Shown piece after piece: positions 10,901 to 23,137 of a stretch of 64,000 nt of DNA. The notes beneath the pieces were generated by a model. That model saw only the letters and a program-made list of their open reading frames with translations. It was not told the DNA's origin and did not search any database. Source of the stretch: Gymnopilus junonius (taxonomy: Eukaryota; Basidiomycota; Agaricomycetes; Agaricales; Galerinaceae); contig JADNYJ010000027.1 of assembly GCA_015501075.1 (NCBI GenBank), positions 62,001-126,000 on the forward strand, given 5' to 3'. The stretch's first letter is position 1, and each line of letters starts with the position of its first letter. The position numbers and the translations under genes were made by a program.

Positions 10901-13351
10901 AGCATAAACTACACAATTTTTTGCTTTACAGATCGACGAAGGATTCTCAGAAGAAGATCTTGAAACAAACCTACAACGGGACAAATACGCAAGATTGTGC
11001 AATACGGTCAACCAGCTCATTGATGAGCTCACGCCTTCCGCTCCGGATTTCCAGCTAAGAGAGGCTTGCAATCAATTAGTGTGTATCGTTCAAATCTGGA
11101 CGTCGAAGTCTCATTTATCATCTTTTTTCTCAATGTATCCAGCTCAACATCATCTCCGAAAATCCCGAGATGCAAGTCCAGATGGTCTCATCGCATGGGA
11201 TGCTAGCTATTCTAGAGGTCTTGGAGGGACGGTGCTCGAGGGAGGTTATCATGAAGCTTTTGCAGATTGTCAACCTGGTGCGTTCATTTTCATTTGCAAA
11301 TGGGAATTGACTGACCTCTTATGCCTTGTGATAGTTGGTCAGGGAAGACCTCGGGTTCTTGGAGAGCTTCTGCTTGATTGGGTATGGACTCTTATTTGAC
11401 CATTTGCTTTTGCTAATAGACATATCATTCAACTAAGTGGCATACCAGTAATGATGGGTAAGCCTAGAAGGTCCTTTCTATTCTTTGCTCCTAATTTACC
11501 TATCTTTGCAGAATTCACGTCCAAGAAGTATCCCTCTGAATGCAGACAGGAGGCATCCAATTTCATCCGACTTCTATGCCACACCTCCGTCCTTACTCTT
11601 CAAATGTTCATCTCGTGTGTAAATTCAAATTCTTTTGCGCTTCAGGAACTTACATTCAATCTCAACAGATGCCGAGGCCTCAAAGTTCTAGTCGACCTCC
11701 TCGACGAAGACTACAGCGAACAAACCGAGCTGGTCGAACACGCTCTCAACGGAATAGGCAGCGTTTTCGAACTGCAGAGCCCGACAACGAAAAATGATTT
11801 CTGCCGCATGTTCATTCGTGAAGGCTTGTTGGACCCTCTTTCCGCTGCTTTACTCAATGTTATGGCTATACGTGACACACCGACAATGGAAACTAAAATG
11901 AAATTGATCCAAATTTTGCTGGTATTCTCGCAGGTCTCGCAGTCGGACATCCATGTGAGGAACGCGTTAGGGACGAGGAAGGTTATAAGGAGTGAGTTGT
12001 TTCATTGGAGTTGATTGTTTGACGGCTGGAGTTGACACGTATATTCCGTGTAGGATTGTTGCGTGCTTGTGAATTGCTGGAGCCAGAGTGCCTTGTCCAG
12101 ATGTTGAAGGCTGTGAAGCATCTTTCAATGAATGCAACACTGCTGGAGGTTCTTCAGAATGCCAATGCTCTGGAAATTCTGATTCGTATCTTGGAGGAGC
12201 AGTCGTCCGGTCCACATAGCACAGTAAGTATTTCATTGCTATGACTTTGAACTGTTATCGATGATAAATTATTATTATAGGAAATCTCGAACCATGTCTT
12301 CCAAACATGTTACAACCTCTGCCGCCTGAACAAATCGCGCCAAGAGGAAGCTGCACAGGCTGGCATCGTCCCTTGTCTCCAGCGCGTCATTGAGACCACC
12401 TCGCCTCTCAAGCAATTCGCTTTGCCCATCTTGTGCGATCTCGCCAGCGCCGGAAAGAGCTGCCGGACGCTGCTGTGGCAACACGACGGTCTCGTTATGT
12501 ATGTCAAGCTCCTAGACGATCCGTACTTCCAAGTCAGCGCTCTTGAGGCCATCCTTTCGTGGTTAGGAGATGAAACGGCCCGCGTAGAGGATGAACTGTT
12601 GAAGCTTGAATCCATCGAGTCGCTTCTGAGATGTTTTGTCTCCTCCAAAGCCAACTCTTTCGAGAACCTCCTCGATCCATTCTTGAAGATTATCAGGATC
12701 TCGACGCCTGTAACCATCGCCATCTCCAAATCCTCTGCATTCTTCAAGCGCATCATTGATCGACTAGGACAGAACAGCAAAGCTGTGGTCCGGCTCAACC
12801 TGCTTAGGATCCTCCGAAGCGTGTGTGAGGTCCATCCGAACAGGGCGATGCTGGTGGAGAGGTATGGATTGTTGGGTGTAGTTGAGAAACTGAGTCGAGG
12901 AGGTGGAGATGGTGCGGTGCTGGTCAGGGAGTTGGCGAGAGAGATTGTCCCTGCACTTAAGCCTGCCTTAAAACCCCTTCTCAGCAGTGGGAGGACCAAG
13001 TCTGCTGGTGCCGGTGTCAGCAGTCCAGTGGAATTTTCGTCCTCACAGTTACAATTGAAAGCCTCAGCGAGTGGGCTTGCTCCAAAGAGGTTGAGACGGG
13101 CTGCGTCGGAGGCGGCGAATTCGACGACGACGCCTCTCGGAGATGTCAATGTCAACTATCGCCTTCCCAGTGAGGGTGCTCAGCCGCTGCCGAGGATCAA
13201 CACGTCGGATGTGTTTGGGACTGGGATGAAACCTTCACCTCGAGGCCAGATTGTTTCTTCTAGGCCTAGTTCTGCCACTAGCACAAGGCAGAGGTTGGGT
13301 GATATTCCGTGGCAGACTTCAAGTTCTAACGTGAGTGGGAGGAGGGAATAA
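7997..13351 (+). CDS. sepH: Cdc7/SepH septation-initiation protein kinase
   Basis: This is a STE-type Ser/Thr kinase of the septation initiation network, orthologous in type to fission-yeast Cdc7 and Aspergillus SepH; the family acts at spindle poles to trigger septum formation. The kinase domain is N-terminal. After an intron at 8066-8122 comes [14 protein letters not shown] (P-loop), then VAVKEIQL (VAIK lysine). Next are [12 protein letters not shown] (catalytic loop), [13 protein letters not shown] (DFG) and GSPYW joined to MAPEV by an intron near 8854. A low-complexity acidic middle (about 9900-10800) follows. The C-terminal half is helical and armadillo-like (about 11000-13000), as in the family. 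The final exon (about 12281-13351) is the longest and ends at TAA 13349-13351. Many introns of about 50-70 nt are present. All key kinase residues are kept. Confidence 0.9.
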
Positions 13352-14042
13352 TTCGTGATTCGTGGCCTGAATGAGGACCATGACCTGCCACTGTCAGTTT
13401 AGACCTGTGTGGGCATGTTTGCCTTGTAACATCTATAATTTCTGTGCTGGTCTCTTGTTTTTCTTATTCTTTTCCCCTCCTACTCTGGACCTCGTTACTT
13501 GTCGTTTATTCTTAATACTGCTTGGAAGCACACGTCTCTAACTGCGTTTCATTCCTTTCTCTTTTTCTATATCATCCTCTGGTCGTTAACTTAAGTATAC
13601 GCACTTGCACTCATTACCATCATGATCACAATCCTTGGCGTTGTCGTTTCGTATAATTGTATTTCTTTCTCTATGTAATACCTATCTTGCAGCGGCACAC
13701 CAGCAGTATGGAAGGTTATTGTGTCAAACAATTATTAACTATACTCCTCACGCCGAGTCAGCATTGAAGTCGCGAGGCATAATGACTCATTTCCGACTTC
13801 AAAGCTGACGATGTTCATGAGCATAACCTGGACTACTTGGAAGTAACTTTAAGTATTAGACTTCTCGTTGGTTTTGTTAAAACTTTAAACAATAAAGCGA
13901 AGTAGGGCATTTCAATTTTCCATGTTGGCCTCATCTAATAGTGCGATGAAATTGATTCCATATGGTAAATTCTCAAGGAACTTGGAGAAAATCACTGCTT
14001 TCTGCAGAAGTGAAGAAATCCAGAAAAAAATTTGCACAGAGA
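13352..14042. other. 3' flank of septation kinase, no gene seen
   Basis: A T-rich stretch (13430-13620) fits the 3' UTR and terminator of the kinase gene. Nothing else is recognisable before the minus-strand LRR relic. Confidence 0.5.
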
Positions 14043-15490
14043 TCACCACTCTTCCTCCCTCCCAACAGTACGACCCCACGCCCTGGCTTTCCTCACCTTC
14101 CTTACAGGGCCTCCAGCAAACTCCCTCTCGACCCTTGCACTCACACTTTTGTCATCATGAAACTTGATAAGAAGGTCACCCACGTCATGGGCACACATCG
14201 TGATCGTGTCCAATGTACGGCACCCATTTGCCAGGTCAGTGGCACACTCTTCGAAGCTCCTTGGGGCATATTGCAATGTGTCAAAATCATCCTTGGTTCT
14301 GCCTAAATTTCTGAAGGACCGAGCGCACTCTTTCCATATGACCGAGCTTTCGAAGAAGGGTTGACTGGTTAACGGGCTAGAAAATATAAGGCGATGAAGG
14401 CGAGGAAGCATAAAAAGGGAGGTAATGAGAGATTGCTAGCAAGAAAATCATGATTGAATGAACATTACAGAGATACGCGTAAAGGACCGACCAAAGTGCC
14501 ACCAGATATTCCCATGAACTCCACTTCCTCCAGTTTCGGCTATGCTAGCAATATAATCCCCGTCAAAAATTATGCCTACTCTTCTCGGTGCGTACAGGTA
14601 GCCATTCATGTGAAGAACGACGGTGGCTGAGGCTCCGGAGACATGGGAGAGTACCTCCTGAAGATGCCTTGTGAAGAAACTCCACTCCCTCTCCTTCAAA
14701 TGTGAAGAAAATACATAATCTGATGAGGGTTCTGGAAAAGCTGGAAGGAAGAGAAAATGCCGCAGCTCTGCCACACTGTTTTATGAGTTTTCAATGTTAC
14801 GCCAAAATTTGTTTCGTCGAGAACATGATTACTCACCTGCAAATATTTCAAATTCGACAGAACCCCGTCTTCGAAGCCAACTTGCCATGTGTCTGTTGCG
14901 TACCACCATAGTTCCAGGCGCTCCAGGCCTGAGTGGTTTCTCCAAAATGTGTCGCTCGCTGGAATAGGGTGGCCAATGTAATTGATTTCATTTAGAATCG
15001 ACGTGCGCAGCTTTGAAAATGTGCCCTTGACAAGGTCTTTTGCTATCGCAGCGCAGCCATCCCATATCAATCCCTCATTGAGAAATCGGATGTCAAGGGT
15101 GTGCAACGCTGGCGGAAGGAGTGAAAAGTTAGGGGTTGGAGCTGTCAGGAAGTACAAGTTCATTTGAGCTAACTACGCAGGATGCCATGGAGGATATACA
15201 TACATGACCCCGAAATGCAGTAGCTATGGATAGGGAGGCCGAGCAAGCTCTGCGATGACCGGTTCAGAGGAGACATTGAACACGTTCAAGGGCGTGCCTC
15301 AAATGAGAAAACATATTTGTTTAATTCTTCTGCCGAAAAACCATATTGAGGATCGTCGATATGTATGTTCTCCAAGTTTGGGCACCGAGATTTCAAATTT
15401 ATCCAGAATATGTGGGAAAGAGCAAGTGATGAAGTTGATCGGCTTGCTGGGACACGGTGAACACTCTCGTTTCCATATTATTACCCCCGT
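14043..15490 (-). pseudogene. F-box/LRR-type protein relic
   Basis: Minus-strand pieces resemble the leucine-rich part of Agaricomycete F-box-like proteins. CPNLENIHIDDPQYGFSAEE (about 15300-15390) has LRR spacing and is followed in frame by a stop, with the continuation only in another frame. The longest block (about 14770-15163) carries PALHTLDIRFLNEGLIWDG and SGLERLELWWYATDTWQ. C-terminal blocks follow at about 14448-14774 and 14043-14411; the last has CARSFRNLGRTKDDFDTLQY. No F-box start is found upstream of 15490. I infer an N-terminally truncated, frame-broken LRR gene. A mis-assembled intact gene is the alternative. Confidence 0.45.
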
Positions 15491-15650
15491 TTAACTCTCA
15501 TTCTTTGCGTCATTAGACTACTATTTGTGCCTGCTCCTGAACGAGTAAAGAAGCCTGTCGGACAACCCAGAGGTACTAGGACAGCACCTCACGCAGTGGA
15601 CACTGTTATGGATGTGAAGGCGGATAGGCGGGGAGGAGATTGATGCAGTT

Positions 15651-17321
15651 GTGCGGAGCGAACGAACTCGCCTGTCTCATTATGATGCTCCGATGGCGCA
15701 CCATCATGACGGATGCGTACATGGGATGTGTTCGTGTTACTGTAATCTAAGTCGACAGCCTGTCATGCAACGACTATCAAGGTCTCTGCTACTTACCTTC
15801 CCGAAAAACTTGGAGCGATCGTGGCCTATGAAGCAGCGACTATTCACCACACTTCAACTGGCCAAACGGATCCAGTTTCCATCTTACTGGCCTCCTAAAG
15901 GCATTGACGATTTTGAGACCCAAACTCGCCTCTCACCTCCTCCGTATATTCTCCCACCAAACCCACCAGGCAGCTCATTCTCAATGTCAATCCATGACGC
16001 GCTCTCGGTGGGAAGACAAAAGTGGTCTCAAGTTTATCTTGGCTCCCTAAATTTGCCGTCGCCCGGTGGGGGACAATCGCACCAAATCCCCAATGTCGTC
16101 CTGAAGCTCTTTTGTCCAGTGTTTTTTCCCGGCTGGAATGATCTATACTCTGAGACCTCGGATTTTTGTAGCATCTCCCCTGAGTCTTACAGGTATACAG
16201 AGGATGTTATGGCGTGGACTGAAAATTGGGTTTACGACAAGTTTTCTAACTTACAAGGGACGACAATTCCAAGGTTCTATGGGACATTCATGGTTCGTTT
16301 TGTTCCAGTTTGGTGGTCTTTTCCGCTGCCCAAATGTTAATTGGTCTTTTGGTTTCCAGATAAGATTGCCTAATTCGAAAGAAGATATCTTTGCAGTTGC
16401 AATGTCGTACATCGAAGGTGCAGGCAAGTTAAAAGATCGATTTATAGATTTAGGATCAATGGATAATTTCGGTCAGAAATGGTATTCACTGGTGAGGAAG
16501 TGAAATATTCAAGTTTTAATACATGTTTTTAATGCATCGAACAGGCTCGAGAAATATTCTCAAAAGTATACGACTTCCACCAAATGGGTCTATGCGGTAT
16601 CGACATCAACAGTGGGAACATCCTCGTCGTGGACAAACCATCATCATCTCGCGAAAATCCAAATCCATTTTCGGTAAACTTTATCGACTTCGCAACCGCA
16701 CGGCCTAGCTCCTTTCCGAGCGATGAAGAAAACGAAAAACATTGCATAAACTATGTGATGAAGGAGGACGTCCTAAGTATTGACGAACTTCTCATCTCGA
16801 TGTGCGAGACCCCGCGACACATGGAGTACCAATGGGTGCGAAGGCGGTGGGGCTTTTACACTTGGATGGAAAGAGAACACCCCGACGACGCTTGGTTCCA
16901 AGCGTGGTGGGAGAAATATCTCAAGCCAAGGGAAGACTTGTATGACCGTATCGCACAAAGGCATAACAAGAGACGGAAAGAGATGAAAGCACGGATAGCG
17001 ATGATCGCACAGGGCAAGAAAGAAAGGGCAAGTGGTATGGAAAGGGTGGTAGCGAGATTGAAGGAGGCAAAGAAGTTGAAGATGATCAAGAAATGGGAAA
17101 GAATAGATAGGCATTCCGCTTTAAATGAAGCCATCGAAATAATTGGGCGTGATAAAGTGAGGAATATTCTTGCCAAAGATATAGCACGAGGTTGGATGCA
17201 ACATTTTACGGAGAGGTATCTGCGCAAAACACACAAAATTTGGGAGATGAAGAGGAGGAAACGTGAAAAGGCGAGGAAGAATTCTCCTATTTATCAAATA
17301 CGAAATTTCTTCAGCTTATAA
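15651..17321 (+). CDS. Divergent protein-kinase-like orphan with basic C-terminal tail
   Basis: Three exons join cleanly. The first ends at GTIPRFYGTFM-type sequence near 16290. The second starts IRLPNSKEDIFAVAMSYIEG after a TTTCCAG acceptor near 16360. The third starts AREIFSKVYDFHQMG near 16544. The fold signature is kinase-like: a beta-strand lysine region (NVVLKLFCPVFF), a hinge (MSYIEG), a catalytic-loop-like LCGIDINSGNILVV and a magnesium-loop-like VNFIDFATA. The usual HRD/HGD is altered to GID, so activity is doubtful although an Asp and an Asn are kept. The last ~150 residues are strongly basic and probably coiled-coil, with repeated RKEMKAR/KKLKMIKKW-like segments. The true start is uncertain: 15651 is the first in-frame ATG, and 15828 is another. 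Fungal kinase-like families of this kind are common in mushrooms. Confidence 0.65.
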
Positions 17322-17544
17322 TGTACTCATCTAATACTTCAAACCAAGGGCCCTGCCACAAAATACCTCTTCGTCTGCGATCGGCCGGCTTAACTTTGCT
17401 TTGGATCCTCATCATACTACAGTCATCTATTAACTTCTCGAAATAGGTGTTTTTTTAGTTGGTGGTGACAGCATTGAAACTAAGGCTAAACGATGTAAAT
17501 AAAGAATTGAGAACCCTGAAACTCAAGTGGTGGTATTGCTATTA

Positions 17545-19795
17545 TCAGGCTTCATGGTATTTCCTTTTCAACATCTTTTGCTCAACATTTCCCTTCTTCT
17601 TCTCCTGCACAGCCCACTTCTGGTCCATCTTCGCTTGCATAGGAACATCAGCCATTAGCAAAGTAGATAGCAGCCCTGCACCCGCAATTCCAATCATCAC
17701 AAACCAAATGACACGGATGCCTTCTGCGAAGGCCGTCCTGACCTGAGTCCTAAGTGGCTCCTCCAGCCCGTCGATGAGAGGGATAGCAGAATATGCTATT
17801 GAAACGCTGCTTCCTTGAGGAAGGCTGTTCACAAAGTCTGCTGGCAGGCGCTTCCCTAGTTCGTTCTGAAGCACGGTTCCTCCGATCGTGATACCCCATA
17901 CGCCAGCAAATGACCGGCAGAATGCGAAGAATGCCAAAGCGTGCGCGTTTCTTGAAACAGGAAGAGGTGCAAGAACAGGGACTGTAAAGCACATTAACAA
18001 TCTAAGGTTCCAGATGTGAATCAGTCAATACAGAACTCACAGTACCCGACGGAATAGATCATCCCAGCTCCGATAGTGATGAGAGATGGAAGGCCGATGC
18101 TGTGGGCGATGATGGTATTTTCCCTTATAGTGGTCAGAGCGCCAGCGCCAGCAACGAGTATGATCCAGCCTAGATAAGCTTGGATGCGGTACTTCCCAGT
18201 CTTGGTGACGCTGACGCCGGTGATGATGGATGCTGGGCCAAGGGCCATGGTCAGACCCAAGGAGTCAATTCCTGATTGACGGGGCGAAACTCCTTTGCAT
18301 GCTTGGTAGTATGTCGGCATGTAATCTGCCAATGTGCATTAGCTGTAGCTTCAAATATCACTAAAATACATGACCAACTTACAAATTACTGAAATCATGA
18401 TGATAGGGACGAAGAATGTTTGCACATATCTACTGAGAATGAGGCGATGGTCGTCCGGTTTAATAACTTGAACTTACCCGCTGAAGCTGGTCCTATTGGA
18501 GAGGACTTCGAATGGAACCTATGATCGCAACTTCAGAGGGACATAGGGTGCTTCAAAAAAAATTGACATACAATGGGATTCTTCGCCACACGAGCTTCGT
18601 ACAGCAAGAATAAGCCCATGCCGAAAAGCCCCAAAATAAGCGGAACTAGGACACGAGCGCTGGACCAGGCGAAAAATACACCTCCCCAGGTTAATGCAAT
18701 GACAACACTTGCTGTGCTTGCAATGATTAAAACATTTCCCCTAAAGCAAACATCATCAATAACGGAAGAGTCACACATGCATTGTCACAAACATCCAATC
18801 CATCTTCGCCAACTTTTCTTTCATTGTGCCAGGAGGGGTCGGAAGTTTAAGAAGGAGGAGGACGAGAATCACAGTAAGGCCGGAAATGGGAAGATTCAGA
18901 TCTGTGAAAGAATTAACGGGCGGCATTGGGCAAAGAGAACAGTAAACGAACAGAAAACCCAGCGCCATTGACCGGCATCTGCTAGAGCGCCACCGATGAG
19001 GGGCCCGAAGGCAGCAGACAGTGCCCATGATCTGCAGCAGATTCAGCACACGCTAATTGAAAGTGTGGTAATGTACCAACAGTCCAAGGACACCACTGAC
19101 GAAACCTCTCTCTTGAAGAGGAACTAGATCACCAATGATAATATTGGTGACGGAAAGAATCATTCCACCTCCTAGGCCTTGCACAGCTTGAAGATATTGA
19201 CACGTCATGATTTATGTCTTTGAACAGAGCAAGGAATACGTACTTCGGGAAGCAATGAGCCACGGCATATTCTGAGCCGTCGCACAAAGTGCACTTCCTA
19301 AGGCGAACAGCAGAAGGGCGCCAATATAGCAGGCGCCGTCCGAAAATCTCAGATATTCCGCCACTTAAAGGTAGTACAGCAGTAGACGCGAGAGTGTACG
19401 AAGACGATATCCAAATGAATGTATCGGAATTGAGAGCTTTCGTAATGGCAGGCTGAGCCGTGGACGTTGCAGTCTGAAAAAGCCTTGTGAGCACCTGAAA
19501 GCAGTGAATGTCTGACGACACATACCAACTCGATAGATACAAGCACAGAGCAGAACCAATGCGACTAGGATGAGCCAAAATGCGAGGCCGCGTTTTTTGC
19601 CGACTTGGAATCCGTCGCCTCAGGTTTGCTACTGTCAGACACGTCCGTGGCCTCGACTTTCGTAGGGGCCCCCAATGAGCCAGAAGTACTTTCGCCTTTT
19701 AGTCGCTCTAAGGAAATCTTCTCTCCAAGAGTTTCAACGATGCGTTCAGGCTCGCTAGGCATCTCTGCCGAGGCTTGAGAGCTCATGACAGACAA
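17545..19795 (-). CDS. MFS drug:H+ antiporter (DHA2-type), frame-disrupted near the N-terminus
   Basis: This is a 14-helix type major facilitator predicted to export small molecules across the plasma membrane. Family blocks: IWISSSYTLASTAVLPLSGG and SEIFGRR (motif A region, about 19350-19420), VQGLGGGMILSVTNIIIGDL (about 19120-19180), ALTWGGVFFAWSSARVL, YMPTYYQACKGVSPRQSG (about 18270-18320) and RSFAGVWGITIGGTVLQNEL (about 17860-17920). The N-terminal cytosolic tail is Ser/Glu rich, and an alternative start is at 19786. The frame breaks around helix 1. The tail frame reaches TAG at 19565-19567, while the hydrophobic GLAFWLILVALVLL lies one frame off after an A6 run. A second shift occurs after SEIFGRR, before CYIGALLLFALGSALC. 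Either the gene is decaying or the assembly has lost homopolymer bases. Downstream exons look intact. Confidence 0.75.
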
Positions 19796-21321
19796 AGGAA
19801 GCGGACGACGACGAAGAAGCAGTCACTGCGCGAAATCTATTATAATTTAGCACAAACATGTCGTATTAATTTTACCTGAGAAGCCAGTTCGGTATAGCCT
19901 TCCCCTATCATGAATCATTGCCCACCAGCAAATGAATGGGTTCTAAACATGGCCAAGATCAGAAAACATCTGAATTCCACCGGCCACTAGTACACCGTCA
20001 ACAAGGCGTTGATCCTCTGAAAGACAACTGATGAAGCAAGGCAAGGTGCACATTCAACACATGTGTCATACATTGCGAGGGTGAGCCTGCGTTGCAGACG
20101 AGCCAGCCCTTCTCGGCGAAGGAGAGATTTAATAGGAAGCATAGGATGAGAAAGAGAAGCCAGTTCGGGTGCGGATGGCATCACCGAGGAGTCCGTCACG
20201 CATCACTCAAACTCGCTTGTCACGTAGACTCCTTCAAACTTTCTTCTTATTCACCTACAGTATTCGCGTTACAAGCACAGAAGGACGGCAAAGCACATGC
20301 TCCCCATGAATCTCCAAGTATCATCATCGCAAAATTTTGGGTGAAATCAGAGTTTACCCATTGTTGACGCGATGGGCGATCTAGGCACCCTTGAGTCTTT
20401 GACGCTCTTCTACCATGGTGAGCATATGTCACCCGACGACTGACAGCGCAAGCTCACGGTACGATCGTGGTCCAACTAAGAATTTCGGCCTAAAAATTCT
20501 ACAGCACACACTTGAAGGTCCCCCTCGGAGCGTATGTAACATTTGCAGACTGGAGGGCCAAACCAAACCGATTCCCCATCAGGCTCAGAACTTGGCTCAC
20601 ATTCTATGACGTCAGGTGGCAGACTGCTCGGGATTGACGGTCTTGTCAACCCCTTAAAGAAGTCTCTACGTGAGAGTCGAATAACGCGCACAAGTTGACA
20701 CTGTACGCATCTGTTTATTTACACACTGCAAGCTGTTCGCAAGCTGAGGTGGTTCAGCTTGGTTCAACTTGATATGCTGGATGAGGTGCTACCGCGACTG
20801 GACTTCAATTCAATTATCTTGGCTTCCTGGTAGTATACAGCGATAATGTTACGAGACTCCTCTGGACTATCTGTTACTACATCAGCTTCGAATTATTCCG
20901 AAGTTACGCCGCAAACTGTTGACTGACGTTGCCGACGGCCGGGATTTGATGTCCGCAATGAAAGTTTGATGAGCGCCTATTTTTATAGTTATTCCACATA
21001 CCAGAATCCAGTGAATGTCAACCTGTTGGTATCTGGTGAGAAAATTAGTCTGCTTATTGCTCTCATTCACTTGTGAGTTGAACTGCATTCAAGATAATAT
21101 TAGACTGGAGAGGCTGTATTTTGGAAATTATTCATACCTGCCTTCCATAAATCCTTTGAAACGGCACGCAAAGTTGTCGTAGAAAAGGTTTATAACGCGC
21201 ACGGGTACAAATATACAATGATTCCCTAAATTAAATCATCAAAAAAAAATCATGCTAATATCCAAAGGTATGTAAGCGGCAATGAACTTGGTGTCGAATT
21301 TAAGCCTTTGGGTCTGAGTCA
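19796..21321. other. Intergenic, no gene recognised
   Basis: The segment holds the 5' flank of the MFS gene and the 3' flank of the 7-TM gene. Short frames (for example minus 19987-20199) show no family features. I see no repeat or RNA gene. Confidence 0.45.
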
Positions 21322-22442
21322 TTACTTCGAACTTTGATCGTCAGCTGGGAACTCTTTGAGCGCCATACTATTTCCGAATCTCGTCCTGCTACCAGCGAAA
21401 TGGGAGTCCACTCCAGTTCCGACATACGCAGGGTTTTCACTGAACGTAGTCTGGAAGGCTGACATATCGGCTGGCGTTTCATTACGTCCCCATGCATTTC
21501 CGCTGGCCCAAACTGTGGCGAAGAGAACTCCAAATATACTAACGTACATATTCGCCATCAGTACTTCAGCGCCACGGGCATAGTTGGTATCGCGGGTGAT
21601 TAGGATGAGCTGGGTGACGTTCATGAAAAGGGGGAAAACGAAATTCGCCAGGAAGATGGCGAAAATTCCCCGAATTCGAGTGAGCACCGTCTCTAGCAAA
21701 ATTAATTATTATTCTGAGGAAAATGGAATCTCAGAAAATATGTGGACATACTGTTTCGTACTGAAATGTTGTTGTCCTTATAGAACTTCCTCAGCTTCCA
21801 GAAGAAGAACGTTGTAGAATAACTGCAGTGAGAATTGGCTCAGCTCCGTTAAAGGCAGAAACACACCACTTACAGATTATCAACGATCTGTAAAGACCAT
21901 TCTGAGACTAAAAATGGGTTACGGAACCAAGTCTGAGCGGCAAGAGTGGTAATGCTGCCGTGTCCGTTCGTCCGTCCCAGCTTGAAGAGGAACACAGTTA
22001 CGCAACTAAAGCGTGCACATTTCATGATGATCGGGAATGCTAAAATCGTGACGAGGGTACTGAGGGGTGTAGATTCTTTCGGATAGAATGCGAGTATTCG
22101 TAAGATAAGGACAGAGTCGATGATCATAGGGGACAGAACATCGATGGTGATATTAGCCAACGTGAGCGATTGGGGTACGGGTTTGGTTGGTGTAACGAGG
22201 TTCGACCACTCTTGTCCAACATTGATGGCTGCCAATACAAGTCCGAGCAAGACTATTGCTACATTGAGGATGAAGACTGGGTGTCGACGGCCCGCAGGCT
22301 GGGAAAAGAGGAAGAGGAAGATCAACAACGGTATAAGAATACCACCAAAGAAAGCGCCTAAAAGACTGAATGTCAAAGCTGGTTCGATCACTGCTAGATA
22401 GTTCAATCCCGGGGGAGGAGGAGGAGGGCCAGCGTCGGACAT
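21322..22442 (-). CDS. Uncharacterised seven-helix membrane protein (intact copy)
   Basis: This is a mushroom-type multi-pass membrane protein of unknown function. After a proline run (PPPPPPG) come hydrophobic helices: YLAVIEPALTFSLLGAFFGG, PLLIFLFLFSQPAG, VFILNVAIVLLGLVLAAINV, then further helices around DVLSPMIIDSVLILRILAFY and AIFLANFVFPLFMNVTQLIL. The C-terminus has LMANMYVSIFGVLFATVWAS and a short hydrophilic tail. Three exons are visible, with introns near 21700-21750 and 21822-21871. I start at MSDAG (22442) because the duplicate copy shares that ATG; an upstream in-frame ATG lies at 22457. A frameshifted copy in inverted orientation lies at 31791-33022. The layout resembles fungal GPCR-like proteins, but no signature lets me assign one. 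Confidence 0.7.
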
Positions 22443-22457
22443 GGTGATTGTATCCAC

Positions 22458-23137
22458 TGTTTGATGGAAAACGAACGGCGCGGCGTCCTAGCTCAAGCAG
22501 GGATATCTTTGGGTCTTCTTATTAGAAATGCCATTAGATGGATTGGGATGCTGTCATTCTGTGAGAGATTGTGGCTAAAGCATATACACATTTCAGTGAT
22601 GAATCGTTCCGGTCTATCGTCGACTGCACATGGGGGAGTTTGAGTTACATCTCCCAAGAAAGGTAATACCATCGCACCAAATCTCCGTAGATAATGGGGA
22701 TAATGAAAGTTATTTTTACCCGACGCACAGCCTTACTGGGCGGCCCTCTTTAGGGCAGAGTTATTTTGCCACCGTTTGTCATCGAGTTGACGGGAAGGAA
22801 AAAGAGCGCTACCTGTTCCCCGGATATTGGCAATTAGTTAATCACGCATTGTAACGAGTATGAAGTTGCCACCTACACGTAACTGATTCCGTAGTCGATG
22901 ATGTGCATCAAAATTGTAAATCTTTAGCTTCATCGGCGTGGAATCCCTGTTCAAACATTGGCAAAAAAAAAACTGGGACGCAGTGCCGTTCAAGTTTCCC
23001 TTAAGTGCCCCTTCATACGGTATTCGAAATCGCATTTATTTGGAAAAGAGAAGGGTTGGTCCAAGGGCAGGGTATATCAGTCTACTTGTACCATTAACAT
23101 CGAAGCAAATGCAAGTAATTCAGAGCAACTACTACCA
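22458..23137. other. Intergenic between 7-TM gene and P450-A
   Basis: No coding feature is supported. The stretch contains the 5' flank of the 7-TM gene and the 3' flank of the P450 gene (stop at 23138). Confidence 0.5.

Noticed and set aside
12310..13155. Long 281-residue minus-strand frame
   Set aside because: Opposite the largest exon of the septation kinase; a shadow of GC-rich coding sequence.
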